From assembly GCA_001600455.1 (NCBI GenBank), contig BCKC01000005.1, positions 2,728,001 to 2,792,000 of the forward strand: a DNA stretch of 64,000 nucleotides, in the 5' to 3' direction. Origin of the DNA: Endocalyx cinctus. Taxonomy: Eukaryota > Ascomycota > Sordariomycetes > Amphisphaeriales > Apiosporaceae. Of the stretch, positions 36,501 through 46,552 are shown piece after piece (position 1 is the first letter of the stretch; each line of letters begins with the position of its first letter). The notes under the pieces are model-generated. The model was not told the origin of the DNA. It saw only the letters and a program-made list of their open reading frames with translations, and ran no database searches. A program made the translations under genes and the position numbers.

Positions 36501-38543
36501 TGGAGTACCGTCCGCTTCGTGAATCCTGATCGTCATGGGCCCGGTAAAAGAATGCTGGAGTTCACCTGCGTATACAGCATGCGTATCTTCCAGTATATCT
36601 CTCCAGAACTCGTCCTTTTGAAGGGTCCTAGGCTTGCTGGCTGCGATTTCCTGAGTTTGCCGAATCGTCATTTCAACACACAGTCGCTTCTTATTGAACC
36701 GCTGATGCACGTCGAACCTCGGGCAGCCCGAGCCTATAACCCATTGGTTCCAAAAGTTCTCAAGTTTGGTATTGCCGACTTTTTCGCAAGCTTTACGGAA
36801 AGGTTCGGACCCGAGAACCTCGTCAGAGGCCTGGCCCGACGTATTGGCTTTGCTTACCATTCGGGATATTATCCTTGCAATTCCCGCGGCACCTGAAAGT
36901 TTGGAAATTCGCTTGTCGAGTATAAACAAAACAAGCGGGGCTTTTAGGTTCATAAACTCTATCTCGAAACTCCCAAGATATAGATGCTCGCCGAGATCTT
37001 GCAAAGATGGTCGCTTCATATCGAGCTCGACTAATTTGTCTGTCATGGCTTTCATTCGAAATCGGTATTCGTTATTTCCACAAAGATATTTCATGAAAAG
37101 ATCAGTCATGAACCAAGCAATCCCGATCACTAGCCAGATGTCTGCTTTAGTATCAGGGACAATATTGACCCCGAACCATTGGCTTGCGAGAGAATAGACT
37201 AGTGTTCTTGTAGTCTCAATCTCAGTATCAACGATTTCCTGGGTGTAGAGAAGTCTGTTGCTGCACATAGAAAATGCGCATAAAGGAATCGTGTCTTCTA
37301 TCATGTCATCCAGAAAGCACATCTTGTAACTCTCAAATGGGTAACGACCAAACTGGAGGACGAAATGATCTATAGCTGTCACGATGGCAGCACAAGTGTT
37401 TTTCACCTCCTCCACGCGACCAGGTAGGCAGTACCCGTGCACCTTGACGGCATTGGTGAGGAGCTTATTATCGTCTTCTTCGCTTCTGAACTCTGACCAT
37501 AAATCGACGTGCTCGAAAGGGCCGACGGCAAAGCCAATGTGTTTGGCTGCTTTGTATTTCTCCACTTCGAATGTCATAGTTTTTTTGGTCTCATCATCTT
37601 TCTGGATAACCTCGCCAGTGAGGAAGCCAGAGCAAACCACCGTCATGTCGAGAAGCTTGTCTTCTTCGGCGAGTGAGTACTCTCGCGGTGTAGGCTCTTC
37701 TTCGCCATGTTTCCGCTTTCGATTTCCGTTCAGAGCAACCGAGCCCTTCAACGGTTGCTGGGTGGCAAGAGGCTGATGAAATGCATCGCCAAGTGTGCGA
37801 GGGCAAGTGATAGATATTTTCCACTGGCTCCTACAACTAGGATCGTCGATACATGGGAAGATAGAAGAGGCCGTTCCGGGCTCAATGGAATGACGGGTAT
37901 AGACGTGTGGGTATCGTGTATCTATTTCATCCACACCGACAAAATGCAAACCATCCGATGTGTTGCGCAGCGAAAATGGTACAACAACTTTGTAGCTCCC
38001 AATAGTTCCATCTGGATTAAGAAGGATATCGCGTTGGTCCGACTTTTGAGGGTCCTTGTTCTTCCGCTTTACTTCCTCTAGAGTGGGCAACTTAATACGT
38101 ATAGAGCCGTCACATGGCTGACTGAATAGTTCATGTTCGAGAGCGGAGACCTCCTTCCGTTTATGATGAAAGAGCGGCTTCATGCGGTTCTTACGAATAC
38201 CCCATTGCGGCGCGGCCCATCCATAGTTTTCAGGCGTTCGAACCAGGCGACAAGGGTCCACGTATGTGGCTTCAACCTCGCAGTTACTAACCGTGATTTG
38301 TTTCACGTCGATCTCGCACTGACGCGCATCTATGTAGACATCGGTGAGTTCGGACGCGTCGCCTGTAGTAGGTGCGATCAAAATGATCGAACGGCCATGA
38401 ACATGTTTCTCCTTGAAATCTATTTCGATCTCGACATGTTGATTGAAGACGACGTAGGGACGAGGAGGAGTCGAATCAACAGGAAGTTCGATAGGCGGAT
38501 CTATAGCCTCCGGGGCGGGCTCTGGCTCAGAAATGCCAGGCAT
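33513..38543 (-). CDS. TAF2: TFIID subunit Taf2 (TSM1 homologue)
   Basis: One intronless frame of 1,676 aa from the chosen ATG (MPGISEPEP); an in-frame ATG at 38618 would add 25 residues. The first 850 residues have the M1-aminopeptidase-like fold of Taf2: VEIEIDFKEKHVHGRS, PHVYTRHSIEPGTASSIFPC, FGRYPFESYKMCFLDD and LASQWFGVNI. The zinc motif HExxH of real M1 peptidases is absent (LASQ), as expected for Taf2, so it is structural. A helical HEAT-like region follows, and the last 400 residues are Pro/Ala/Ser/Lys-rich with APKPSAAPKSS repeats and a charged KERKEKKEKRDREREK block. It serves in the nucleus, binding promoter initiator DNA within TFIID. The numerous plus-strand frames across it are shadows. 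Confidence 0.95.
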   Translation of the reverse strand: MPGISEPEPAPEAIDPPIELPVDSTPPRPYVVFNQHVEIEIDFKEKHVHGRSIILIAPTTGDASELTDVYIDARQCEIDVKQITVSNCEVEATYVDPCRLVRTPENYGWAAPQWGIRKNRMKPLFHHKRKEVSALEHELFSQPCDGSIRIKLPTLEEVKRKNKDPQKSDQRDILLNPDGTIGSYKVVVPFSLRNTSDGLHFVGVDEIDTRYPHVYTRHSIEPGTASSIFPCIDDPSCRSQWKISITCPRTLGDAFHQPLATQQPLKGSVALNGNRKRKHGEEEPTPREYSLAEEDKLLDMTVVCSGFLTGEVIQKDDETKKTMTFEVEKYKAAKHIGFAVGPFEHVDLWSEFRSEEDDNKLLTNAVKVHGYCLPGRVEEVKNTCAAIVTAIDHFVLQFGRYPFESYKMCFLDDMIEDTIPLCAFSMCSNRLLYTQEIVDTEIETTRTLVYSLASQWFGVNIVPDTKADIWLVIGIAWFMTDLFMKYLCGNNEYRFRMKAMTDKLVELDMKRPSLQDLGEHLYLGSFEIEFMNLKAPLVLFILDKRISKLSGAAGIARIISRMVSKANTSGQASDEVLGSEPFRKACEKVGNTKLENFWNQWVIGSGCPRFDVHQRFNKKRLCVEMTIRQTQEIAASKPRTLQKDEFWRDILEDTHAVYAGELQHSFTGPMTIRIHEADGTPYEHIVEIREDASKSVKFEIPYNTKYKRLKRNRRQRERAMAKGNEDGQRELYYLGDIFQGADDIEEWSFREWDEETEQRMDQESYEWIRMDADFEWICEMQTNLPPYMYASQLQQDRDVAAQQDSMLFLHRAVHKLGAHPLVSTILTRTLLDTRYYYGIRLMAAEELPRHAEQGKVEWIGMKHLLKAFQYFFCYDGTYTPKPNDFKDKRQYLIQSTIPEAVARIRGDDGKCPREARRFILEQLQANDNSLNVYSDQFYICRLIKALAICQIPNEKKAKQQQMSMSLSFGDGEEDETMEDADPEPEQFRDMALEEIERYRRMDEYSPSYQNCFTIAAFEALCHLMKAKVIPMEPIMFAQYLQDKTIDIVRIKACEMLVELGLLENPAFLRFFFSCIGTDPSPFVRDRLFKALCRGLAAMATGENDESSGKKTPEERMEDDVGLIVEQANSLVEARQKARARKEDLNAALAALKEQTQSNEDLLESVWDVLDSPVLTVTERLNMIELCSLLVDDEQSLKYTLKYPEYWTCQRWRTLDPKKCLMKFKRHYKTKPRKPYVPPQVAPPKPEAPKRTITLNLNRNPSFNTKPSSSTPIKQPAPSVGSAVSSPTVTVTAAKPSAAAPKPSPAPKPSTASKSSPAPKPSAAPKSSAAPKSSAAPKPSAAPIKKPTPDTPLPPAPKPISQDKPQKSSSSKATSQDKPQKSVNSSQDSISVQTPVRTSIEIPQSEPKTSTSKISGNGNLVAPAKLPRPPKRASTESEGGRPSKIVKLDTSKIAHRIKHLKHPLRKPRKIMRLKFTAWDKLKKKPDKGSIRAAPKNSMTGKLAASMKGSKGPNSSRASTETARISSSPPTASSSLTMTATPTSSMSQSQLAHIQSSGGSSSKPRKPLPEMRKPLPSGASSTPSRPISSLTGKPPSTSSPDMRSEKERKEKKEKRDREREKEKKSMRVSLPNSSESLSNKPSSASPSSVSKSTKPSKPSPAPTTVSKPFKIKLKSSKP
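34519..34660 (-). repeat. APKPS/APKSS-type coding repeat in Taf2
   Basis: About eight tandem units of 18 bases encode Pro-Lys-Pro/Ser-Ser-Ala-Ala repeats in the Taf2 tail. Near-identical DNA units suggest recent slippage; length is likely to vary between strains. Confidence 0.7.
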
Positions 38544-39680
38544 TTTGTATATCACGGAAACCGCGACGATTAGATATTTGTTGGCATCAGTATCGATGCG
38601 ATGGGGGCGATTTCGCAAAACTAAATATCAGAAGGATTGCAGTACATAAATCGACGGGAATTCGTGCGTAAGAGTGAGTAGAAAATGGCGACAATCGCAG
38701 CGTGGGGTATATGTCGAGGAACAACTGATGCGTGGTCGGAGAAAGGTCAAGGCTGTTCGGTTTGATTCAAGTTTGATGGGGAGGCGATCGTGAGAGTAAA
38801 GCGATAAAAACTTTAGAAGAAAATGGTTGCTGTAGTTTTATTAGATACAGCCTCAAGGATACCATGAAAGCGGGATGTAGATTTAGTTACCTCTGAACAG
38901 AGCTGGCGCAAAAATTTATGATTTATTTTGATCGAAGTAGATTAATAGTAACAATCACGGAGAAAAAAGAAGGCTACGATGTAAGGAAACGGCAAGTACC
39001 GTGTCGGAAACCTTGCAGCTTACCCAGATGCCTAAGACCATTGATTAATTCAGTAACATTTAAAAAAAAAAAAAATTAAAAAAATTAACGAATTGCGACA
39101 GGTGAAATATATAAAAATTAAGAAACCACCTGGGCAGCTTCAGCCTTACACAGAAGTTTGAATGCTTGAGGCAATCAAGGGCAGTAGGTAATCTCTGCCG
39201 ATGCCTGACAGCTTCAAAGGTCTAAAATAGCAGTTCGCGAAGCTAATTTACACGCGACTAAAATCAATGAAGTACACTAAAGACAAGGTTATTTCGATTA
39301 ACATCTCCCAATTATCGGGCTTAGGTAATTTCATGTCATATGTATATAAGCGGGTATATGCATCTCGAGGCCATCAGGACAAACGTGAATGAAACAGGTC
39401 AAACAGGTCTTAGTACTCGATACTACTTCTTGGGTGTTTTTTTTTTTTTCCTTGTGAGTATTGGCATATGCTCTTCGTATTATTATTATTTTTTAATTCA
39501 TTATAATTTCCAAGTACCTTTAAATTTAGTTACCTAATAGACAAATACCAGTGTCTGTATAGATCGTCAAGACATCCATAGATGCGATAAGACAGGTCTT
39601 CATTTAGAACTACAAAATAAACATTAAATACGTACTTCGAAGCGGGTAAGGCAATACAAAATATCAAACGTTTATATGTA
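38544..39680. other. Taf2 promoter region and SAS4 3' flank
   Basis: Both neighbours are on the minus strand. An A-rich tract is at 39061-39082 and a poly-T run near 39438-39450. No coding sequence is seen. Confidence 0.5.
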
Positions 39681-41689
39681 TTAATGTTTATGTTGCCTCC
39701 TATCCCGTCTCTTCTGTCTTTCGCGAGCTTTCAGCATCTCTTCATCCCGATATTCCTCTGGCAAGTCGAATTCATAATCCATCAAGTCAGGCATCGGCTG
39801 TCCCCAAGCAAGTACAGTCCGACCTCTGCGGCGGTCTTTACTAAGGGCCGCATCCCGCTGGTGTTTCTTTTCAAAGAACGAGGTAAACTCGCGAGGTGGT
39901 ATATGTTCGACTTCTCTCATCGCACCTTCTCCTCGATGTCGTCTTGAAGAACTTGACGCTGCGTATCTTGCTCTTGCTAGTGCCTCCGAGTGTAACTGTC
40001 TTGCCGATGCATCAACATCACTGTAATCCAAAGCCAGCTCGTCTCCGCTACTAGGAGCAGCGCTATCTCGTATTTCAACCTCGCCAATTTCTTCATCATC
40101 CTCGCTATCGTCAACTTCTTCGGATTCATCTGCTTCGTCTTCCTCCTCTACATCTTCTTCTAGCTCGTCTTCCTCTTCTTCTTCTTCTTCTTCTTCCGCG
40201 GCAGCTTCGGCAAGCGCGCGTTCTTTCTCGAGCTTTCTCTTCTTTTCCTCTTGACTCCAAGCGCGGAATTTTGCTAATATGATCTGGCAACCTTTGATGA
40301 AGTGATCTCGAGCAGGCTCAAATGTTTTCTTACGACTCTCGGTGACACCATTTACGCCCATGGTCCTTAGCCAATCATGACCTTGGAGCTCATTGAGCAG
40401 TCGGATGATCTGATCCTTCTCATGCTGAGCTCGACCCTTCTCCGTATTCCTAATAGACTTTTCTAATCGTTCAGCTTTTTTATGAGATGGGTCGTAGGAA
40501 GAATCCGGTAAGGGATCTTCTGACGGAATGTTGCGATATTTTGTTTCAAGAAATGCAAAGTCGACCCGTTGAGAATCATTCAGGTCGGTGAATAGTTTAT
40601 CGCTATACGTTCGCACTGTGTCGAAGTGGGGTTCTTGATTCGAATCGGAGCCAAGAACATGTGAATCAGATATGCTTCTATCGACAATAATAATAGGGGT
40701 GTCGAGATTTAGGATGTCTACTCGAGCAAAAAGGTGTCAGCGATCAACATAGAATTGCACGAATAGGAATGCAATTGATTAGATTAGAGAAAAAAATTTT
40801 CTGGTAATCATGGGCATAACAACAGGCATAAATGTAATAAGGCGGGATGGGCAGATGGGTTGGAGGATCGGGAGGTAACACTAGGATTTTACATACGCTC
40901 TTCTTTGGGGTCGTTACCAATCACTTCGTCATAATCGGGGAAATAAGCCGAGAGTTCGCTTTTGAAGCGAGTGGCCTCTTGTGACCGTAATTTACGAATA
41001 GGTTGAGTTTGTGATTGTTCTGGCTGTTTATTTGAACTTGAATTGACTACATTTGGTTGTAATCTATCCAATTCATGTTTGAGGCTCTTATTGGCCTTTT
41101 CTTGGTATTTTTTGAGACCATTGTCCGGTTTATTTGTAATCGTTTTGGTAATTCTCGAGGAAGCCGTCTTGGATGCTTGATCTTGTGCAGAGGTAATCGA
41201 AGAAGCGACAGGTTCGGGAGATATAGACCGTGAATGATTCGAAGGAGATGGAGAAGGAGGAGGGGAGGCGGATGTAATTGTCGTAGTAGTCGTGGTAGTT
41301 TTTGTTGTGACAATCGTCGTCGTGGCTGAATGAGATTTTGTAGGTATTGATTTTGAGGGGTGGTGATGGTGAGATGGAGATATGGATAAAGTAGGTCTTG
41401 AAAGAATTTCCACGGCAATTCTCGTCCTTTTATTCTGCTGAGGATCGTAATGATGGTTATCAATTTCAATGGGATCAAGAGGTCTCTTCATTCGTGCAGT
41501 ATTGGATTGATTAAAGAGTATATTTGGCGAGTTTCGCGTTCTATGAGTTTGAGTCGCGACGATATGGCCATGTTTATTATTGTGGCCATCATTAGTAGCA
41601 TTATTAGCGGTTGCTGGCTGCTGAACACGGCGCTGAAGTTTATGCTGCGGGCGCTGGTACCCATCAGTTCTTCGGGAAGAGGTGGCCAT
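39681..41689 (-). CDS. SAS4: SAS4-like subunit of the SAS histone acetyltransferase complex
   Basis: Predicted exons are 40897-41689 and 39681-40717, 609 aa. The intron begins GTATGT, has a GCTGAC branch site and ends GAGTAG. Residues 1-225 are low complexity (Thr, Ser, Pro, His). A conserved block spans the junction: KLRSQEATRFKSELSAYFPDYDEVIGNDPKE, then NLDTPIIIVD. The SAS4 domain follows at about 290-400, with VRTYSDKLFTDL, RVDFAFLETKYRN and LQGHDWLRTMGVNGVTES. A long poly-Glu/Asp run (about 415-460) and a C-terminal FTSFFEKKHQRDAALSK and GRTVLAWGQPMPDL end it. In yeast, Sas4 with Sas2 and Sas5 acetylates histone H4 Lys16 and limits silencing. Assignment is from remembered motif order. Confidence 0.78.
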
Positions 41690-43161
41690 GGAAGTTGCAA
41701 TACTGAGGATGGAATGAACTACTGTCAAATTTGGTAGTTGAAGGTATGATCATTGTCGCACAATAAGAATTTTATCAATAAGTTTGATCAAGCCCCTTTA
41801 GCAACTTGCGGATGTCCTTGTTAAGAATTCTAAAACCGTCATAGAACGAAATTAAGGAAAATACGACTCTTTCCCAACTTACCTTTTGACCTGCTCTCAA
41901 GCTGAAATGTCAATTTCATTCATCGATATTGCGCGGGGTCAGTGCTACCTACTAGGCTATAGCGCCTACTTAAGTATGTATAGAAACCTATTATAGTGAA
42001 ATTTAGTTGTCCTAATCACTAAATTACAGCTACTAAATCTTGTATTAGGCCAGTACTTACGCACTATAAATACTTACATACTCGACAAGTTAATTGCCAA
42101 TAACAACAAGTTCATTTCTCTCTTATTTACGTACGTATAGTACTCTCAGTTGTAATTACAGGGCTTTTGCTCATACTAATACTGTGCCAGGCAGGCATAG
42201 TTGGCATTAATAGTAGATGGGTTTTATCTTTGCGAGTTCTTCTCCTAAATGTCAGTAATCAATCGATTTCTTCCCTCAGGAGTCAGTACAGAGTATTTAT
42301 TTTCCTTCGACATACATTTCCTAGGAGACATTATATATGTCTTGCAAGGATCGCAGTGTTTGGGTGCTTATAATCACATAAAACACACATTGCATAAGTC
42401 CTCTGCCACTTGCTTGCATGAACTTGAAATTATTACTGTTATACAGGTACACTTCGTACAAGTATTTTGCATCTCCATCTTGGGAGAAAAAAAAAAACAG
42501 CGATTAGACTCACTATCACAGCATACTAACACTAACCTAAGTTTGAATATGACCAATTGAAGCTTTTAGAGAAGATCCCATCAATCTTTTTCTTCTATCA
42601 AAATGAGGCTGTGTTCTTCGAATTCAACAGAGCTGATCCCTATTTGCTCGGTAAGTGATAATATGGATATCACTCCGTTCAAAGGAATCGCAGACATCAC
42701 ATGTCCATGCTTGGTGGTCGTACAGTATTACGTCAGTCTGTCAATTCATCAAATATGCACGCATACCACTGCAATCCGGATTTCAACTACCTTCAAGCAA
42801 GGCCCAAATTGATTTCTCTTGTTTACTTACTCGACAAAACGCTCAACCTTTCCTTATATATTAAGTATCATTTATTATTAGTCTAATCTCCTAGTGTATT
42901 CCCTCACTTCACTTCAACCTTTCTTCAACCTAGATGATAATAGGCGGGTAGTATGATGAGGCTTGCTACAGGTCAAAGACTATTGTTCATTTATACTCTA
43001 CGTAACGGACTATATCCATTTTCCAGCCGTGGTATAACATAGGTAAACCACCTTACCTTGTAGATCTACTTGCCTATCATTGCCTCTATAACCATCTGCC
43101 AAGAAAGCAGACAGACGAAATTAGTTCTCAATACTTTTTACTATTGTCGAACGGTATTGTG
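41690..43161. other. Divergent spacer between SAS4 and the IQ-motif gene
   Basis: Promoters of both flanking genes should lie here. Overlapping 60-100-codon frames around 42250-42890 have no family resemblance and are AT-rich; I treat them as noise. Confidence 0.5.
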
Positions 43162-45147
43162 ATGCCTCCATCGCCACCATTAACCCCGCCGCTGTCACAT
43201 GATCAAAATGTAGATTCAGAAGCCAGTCTCGGCTCACATCACCCCCATCCTCACCATACTCACCAAGAGTACCTCGATTCCTTACACCCACCATCAGGTG
43301 AGGAATTTGAACGGTTGCGTGATATACAGGAGAAGCGCGAAAAGGAGCATAGGCACCACGAGCGCGAAATACGACGTGAAGGTGCTGCAATGGCCCAAAA
43401 GAGCATGGAAGCACGGAGAGAATTCATGATGGACAAAGCCATGGACGACGAGAATAAGCAGCGCCAACACTCCTTCTCCACTCCCAATCATCCTCACTTT
43501 CAACATTCACCATCAAGCAGCATAGACCAAAGTATCCCGCATGATCTAGATACAAACGGGCATTCAATCAAGTCGAAGGCTGCAATCGTGATCCAGCGAA
43601 GTTATCGGGGATATCGTGTTCGTAGAGAGATGCAAGGACTGGGATTGGATGCAAGTACCCGGTGGACTCATGCGATTCGAGATGCTCAGTGGAAAGATTT
43701 GACTACGCCACGTGCCAAAGACAACGATACTTCACATTCTAACCGTGGCCCCGAGAACAGTGACAAAAGGCCCAGCACGAGTAGATCAAACGCAAGGCAG
43801 AATTGGATGAAAGTAGCCACAATCGCACGGCGTGCCGGCGCAGATGAAGACTCGGACCACGATGAACTCAGTTCGTCGTCGTCGTCGTCTACTGATTCAC
43901 TCGCCCATGAAGAGTTCGAGAGTATGACTCCCGAACAAAAAGAGGCATACAAGCAGAAACGAGCTAAGGCTCAAGCTAAGAGACGCAAGCATGCTCGAGT
44001 AATGGGTTTGCAGTATTTCCTAGAAATGGTAGACTTGAAGCACCGTTATGGGTCCAATCTAAGGACTTATCACGAAGAGTGGAAGAATTCAGACACCAAT
44101 GAGAATTTCTTTTACTGGTTAGACTATGGAAAAGGTAAAAGTCTTGATTTGTTAGCATGCCCAAGGGAGAGATTAGACAGGGAGCAAGTTCGTTACCTGA
44201 ATCGGGAAGAACGACAATACTACTTAGTTAGAGTTGACCAAGAAGGTCGCCTTGTATGGGCAAAGAACGCTGTCCGGATTGACACCACGGAAGACTGGAA
44301 AGACAGCATCCACGGTATCGTACCTGCCGATGACCCGACTCCTGCCTTTTCTCCAGCTGTCGAGAATCACGTTCAGGCAAAGCCATCTGTCGATTCACGG
44401 CCACAATCGCATGACCACCCGGAAGCGAATTCGGGCTCAGACTCATCCAAAGAGTCGGAGCTCGAAGCCGCCATGGCGGCGAAGTATGCTAATACGGGAT
44501 ATGACCAAGCGAAGGGCGTTAAGAAAATCCGACACGTCTCGGCGGCAACCATCTTCAACAAGCTCCTGCGGAAATCGGTCCGGAAGAACACGTGGATCTT
44601 CGTGGCCGACACATCCTTCCGACTCTACGTGGGCATAAAAAATAGCGGCGCCTTCCAACATAGCTCTTTCCTTCACGGCTCGCGCATCTCGGCGGCGGGA
44701 CTGATCAAGATAAAAAACGGTCGACTATCTAGCCTTAGTCCGCTCTCGGGCCACTACCGACCGCCGGCGTCCAACTTCCGCGCGTTCGTCCACAGCCTCG
44801 AAGACGAGGGCGTTGACATGAGCCACGTGAGCATCAGCAAGAGCTACGCCGTACTCGTCGGACTCGAAACGTACGTCAAGACGCAGAAAAAAGGAAAAGA
44901 GGTGGTACGAAGAATAACGCGAAAAAAAGAAAAACTTCTGAGACCGGAAGAAGCGCGCAAGCGCGAGGAGCGGGAGATGGATACTAGCCAAAGCGCCGCT
45001 AAGGAGCGAAAGTTCATCGAAAAGCAGAGAGAACAAGAGGAATTGCACCGGGGAGAGAACAAAGCTAGGGTCAAGTTCATGCAGAGATTGGGGTTTAGGC
45101 CCCACACACCTCCTAATTCGCGGAAAGATGGTGATGGGGGTGGATGA
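43162..45147 (+). CDS. IQ-motif calmodulin-binding protein (IQM-like)
   Basis: An intronless 661-residue frame (start MPPSPPLTPPL). A charged helical region at about 40-85 precedes an IQ motif near residue 145 (AAIVIQRSYRGYRVRR), the expected site for calmodulin. After a Ser-rich linker comes the conserved core found in fungal and plant IQM proteins: RVMGLQYFLEMVDLKHRYG, a long block with NFFYWLDYGKGKSLDL, CPRERLDREQVRYLN, KNTWIFVADTSFRLYVGIK, FQHSSFLHGSRISAAGLI and GHYRPPASNFRAF. The C-terminal 100 residues are highly charged coiled coil. The reading frame opens six codons earlier with TTG; the ATG is taken as start. It likely couples calcium-calmodulin to an unknown output. Confidence 0.85.
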   Translation: MPPSPPLTPPLSHDQNVDSEASLGSHHPHPHHTHQEYLDSLHPPSGEEFERLRDIQEKREKEHRHHEREIRREGAAMAQKSMEARREFMMDKAMDDENKQRQHSFSTPNHPHFQHSPSSSIDQSIPHDLDTNGHSIKSKAAIVIQRSYRGYRVRREMQGLGLDASTRWTHAIRDAQWKDLTTPRAKDNDTSHSNRGPENSDKRPSTSRSNARQNWMKVATIARRAGADEDSDHDELSSSSSSSTDSLAHEEFESMTPEQKEAYKQKRAKAQAKRRKHARVMGLQYFLEMVDLKHRYGSNLRTYHEEWKNSDTNENFFYWLDYGKGKSLDLLACPRERLDREQVRYLNREERQYYLVRVDQEGRLVWAKNAVRIDTTEDWKDSIHGIVPADDPTPAFSPAVENHVQAKPSVDSRPQSHDHPEANSGSDSSKESELEAAMAAKYANTGYDQAKGVKKIRHVSAATIFNKLLRKSVRKNTWIFVADTSFRLYVGIKNSGAFQHSSFLHGSRISAAGLIKIKNGRLSSLSPLSGHYRPPASNFRAFVHSLEDEGVDMSHVSISKSYAVLVGLETYVKTQKKGKEVVRRITRKKEKLLRPEEARKREEREMDTSQSAAKERKFIEKQREQEELHRGENKARVKFMQRLGFRPHTPPNSRKDGDGGG

Positions 45148-45730
45148 CTAATACGCTATAGATTCCATGCGCTGCTCACAGAGAACCGAGATTTTCACGA
45201 TTTCAACTTGGGAACGAGGTTGGTGTTTGACGGATTGGAACAGTTGGCTTTGAATTATCAATAGCTAACTAGGGTATGACCAGGAGATGAGATTGGGTAA
45301 CGGGTTTGATGATAGGTGAATGATTACCCTTTTACTTACGAGAACTAATGCAACTATATACCATATAATGTCTTGCATTATTGCGGACGATTAATATCCA
45401 TGATTAACGAGTATAATTAAATAGAATTACTTATAACGACTGGATATATGCAAATTTAGCCCTCGGTATTTTTAACGATATGTTGTTAGCCGTTCTTTGA
45501 TGTAGCCTGCCGGCGGTTCGTTACATTTACCCTTCAAAGAAGCAAATACTATGTGGTATCCAGGTAAAAGTCAGTGCTTATTGATACACATGTGGAAGAC
45601 CACAGTACATGCGTAGCCCCGCGCCTCACCAATCCTCTTCTAATTTCCCCAGCTTCTCCCCCTTGCTATCCGTGTATCATAACAATAGCCATCACTCGCA
45701 GCTTCTTCGAGTAGCATGCTCCTCGATATG
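45148..45730. other. Convergent 3' spacer
   Basis: AT-rich sequence between two gene ends; no coding frame with support. The small plus-strand frame at 45609-45794 overlaps the next gene and is rejected. Confidence 0.5.
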
Positions 45731-46552
45731 TTACCTTAACGGTAAATCTCTGAGACGGCCATTCGCGTCCAACTGCCCAAGTACCTCTACGTAGCGATCG
45801 GACAAGAAGCAAGCTTTCCATATGTATTCGGTATTATGAGGACGGCCTCTTTCCCTCCCCACGGCGTCTGTCATCTCGGCCGAAGAGTGGCGGGGGTCCC
45901 GGTATACCCCGGCGGACAGGCTTTTCATCAAGTCCGCCAAGTTCGTCATATGAACCGGGTCTTGATCAACTTCTAGGTGCTGAATTCCCTCAACGATGCA
46001 ACACATGACCTCGCTCGAGTGGACGTATCGTACAACGCGGAGTAAGTGCAGAGCTTGTCTGAAACTGATATTGCCCTGTTGGAGATTTTCCATATCCTGA
46101 AGGGATATCCCCGAGTCCTCGTCCATACGACGTCTATGTGTAGCTTGTACCAAAGTCTGCCATATTAATGACGTCACCATGTCAAGTAACATGCTCTGCG
46201 GGTATAACTCAGGTTGTTGGACGCTGCAGAAGTAAAAGAAGAGCCACGGCGGTCGCTCTTGATTGAACGTTCGGAGGATATAAGCGGCTGTGCTTACGGA
46301 GTTGTCAATCTGAGGTGGGCTTCTTTGCGCTTCTCGAATCCATAGGCTTTTGGACTCGCTTCCCGATATCAAGTTCATGACTTGACGGTTTACGTTTCTA
46401 TTGCGATAGCTTATTGCATCCATGGTATCGAGAGCCGTAATTTGCTGTTGGTCGCTGCAAGCTTTAATGCCGATGTCGTTCAGGATGTATAAGGCCTGCT
46501 CCAAAGAGCAGGGGGTACTTTCCTGCTGAATGATGTATCCATGGCGTGGCAT
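45731..46552 (-). CDS. NACHT/STAND-like ATPase fragment or degenerate ATPase-like protein
   Basis: A single 273-residue frame. The layout resembles the ATPase core of fungal NACHT-type proteins: an N-terminal helical segment, then SGSESKSLWIRE at the place of the P-loop strand, PPWLFFYFCSV followed by MLLDMVTSLIWQTLVQA, and later EVMCCIVEGIQHLEVDQD in the place of the Walker B strand (usually xxxDGLDE). There is no canonical GxxxxGKS/T, and the Walker B acidic pair is only partly kept. This is either a member of the fungal group that lacks the P-loop or a decayed gene. The C-terminal 60 residues are unassigned. It lies at the left edge of an accessory block with the SERAC1-like hydrolase and the NLR. 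Confidence is moderate for a real gene, low for function. Confidence 0.5.
   Translation of the reverse strand: MPRHGYIIQQESTPCSLEQALYILNDIGIKACSDQQQITALDTMDAISYRNRNVNRQVMNLISGSESKSLWIREAQRSPPQIDNSVSTAAYILRTFNQERPPWLFFYFCSVQQPELYPQSMLLDMVTSLIWQTLVQATHRRRMDEDSGISLQDMENLQQGNISFRQALHLLRVVRYVHSSEVMCCIVEGIQHLEVDQDPVHMTNLADLMKSLSAGVYRDPRHSSAEMTDAVGRERGRPHNTEYIWKACFLSDRYVEVLGQLDANGRLRDLPLR

Noticed and set aside
33535..38573. Many plus-strand frames of 60-202 codons
   Set aside because: All lie antisense to the single long Taf2 frame.
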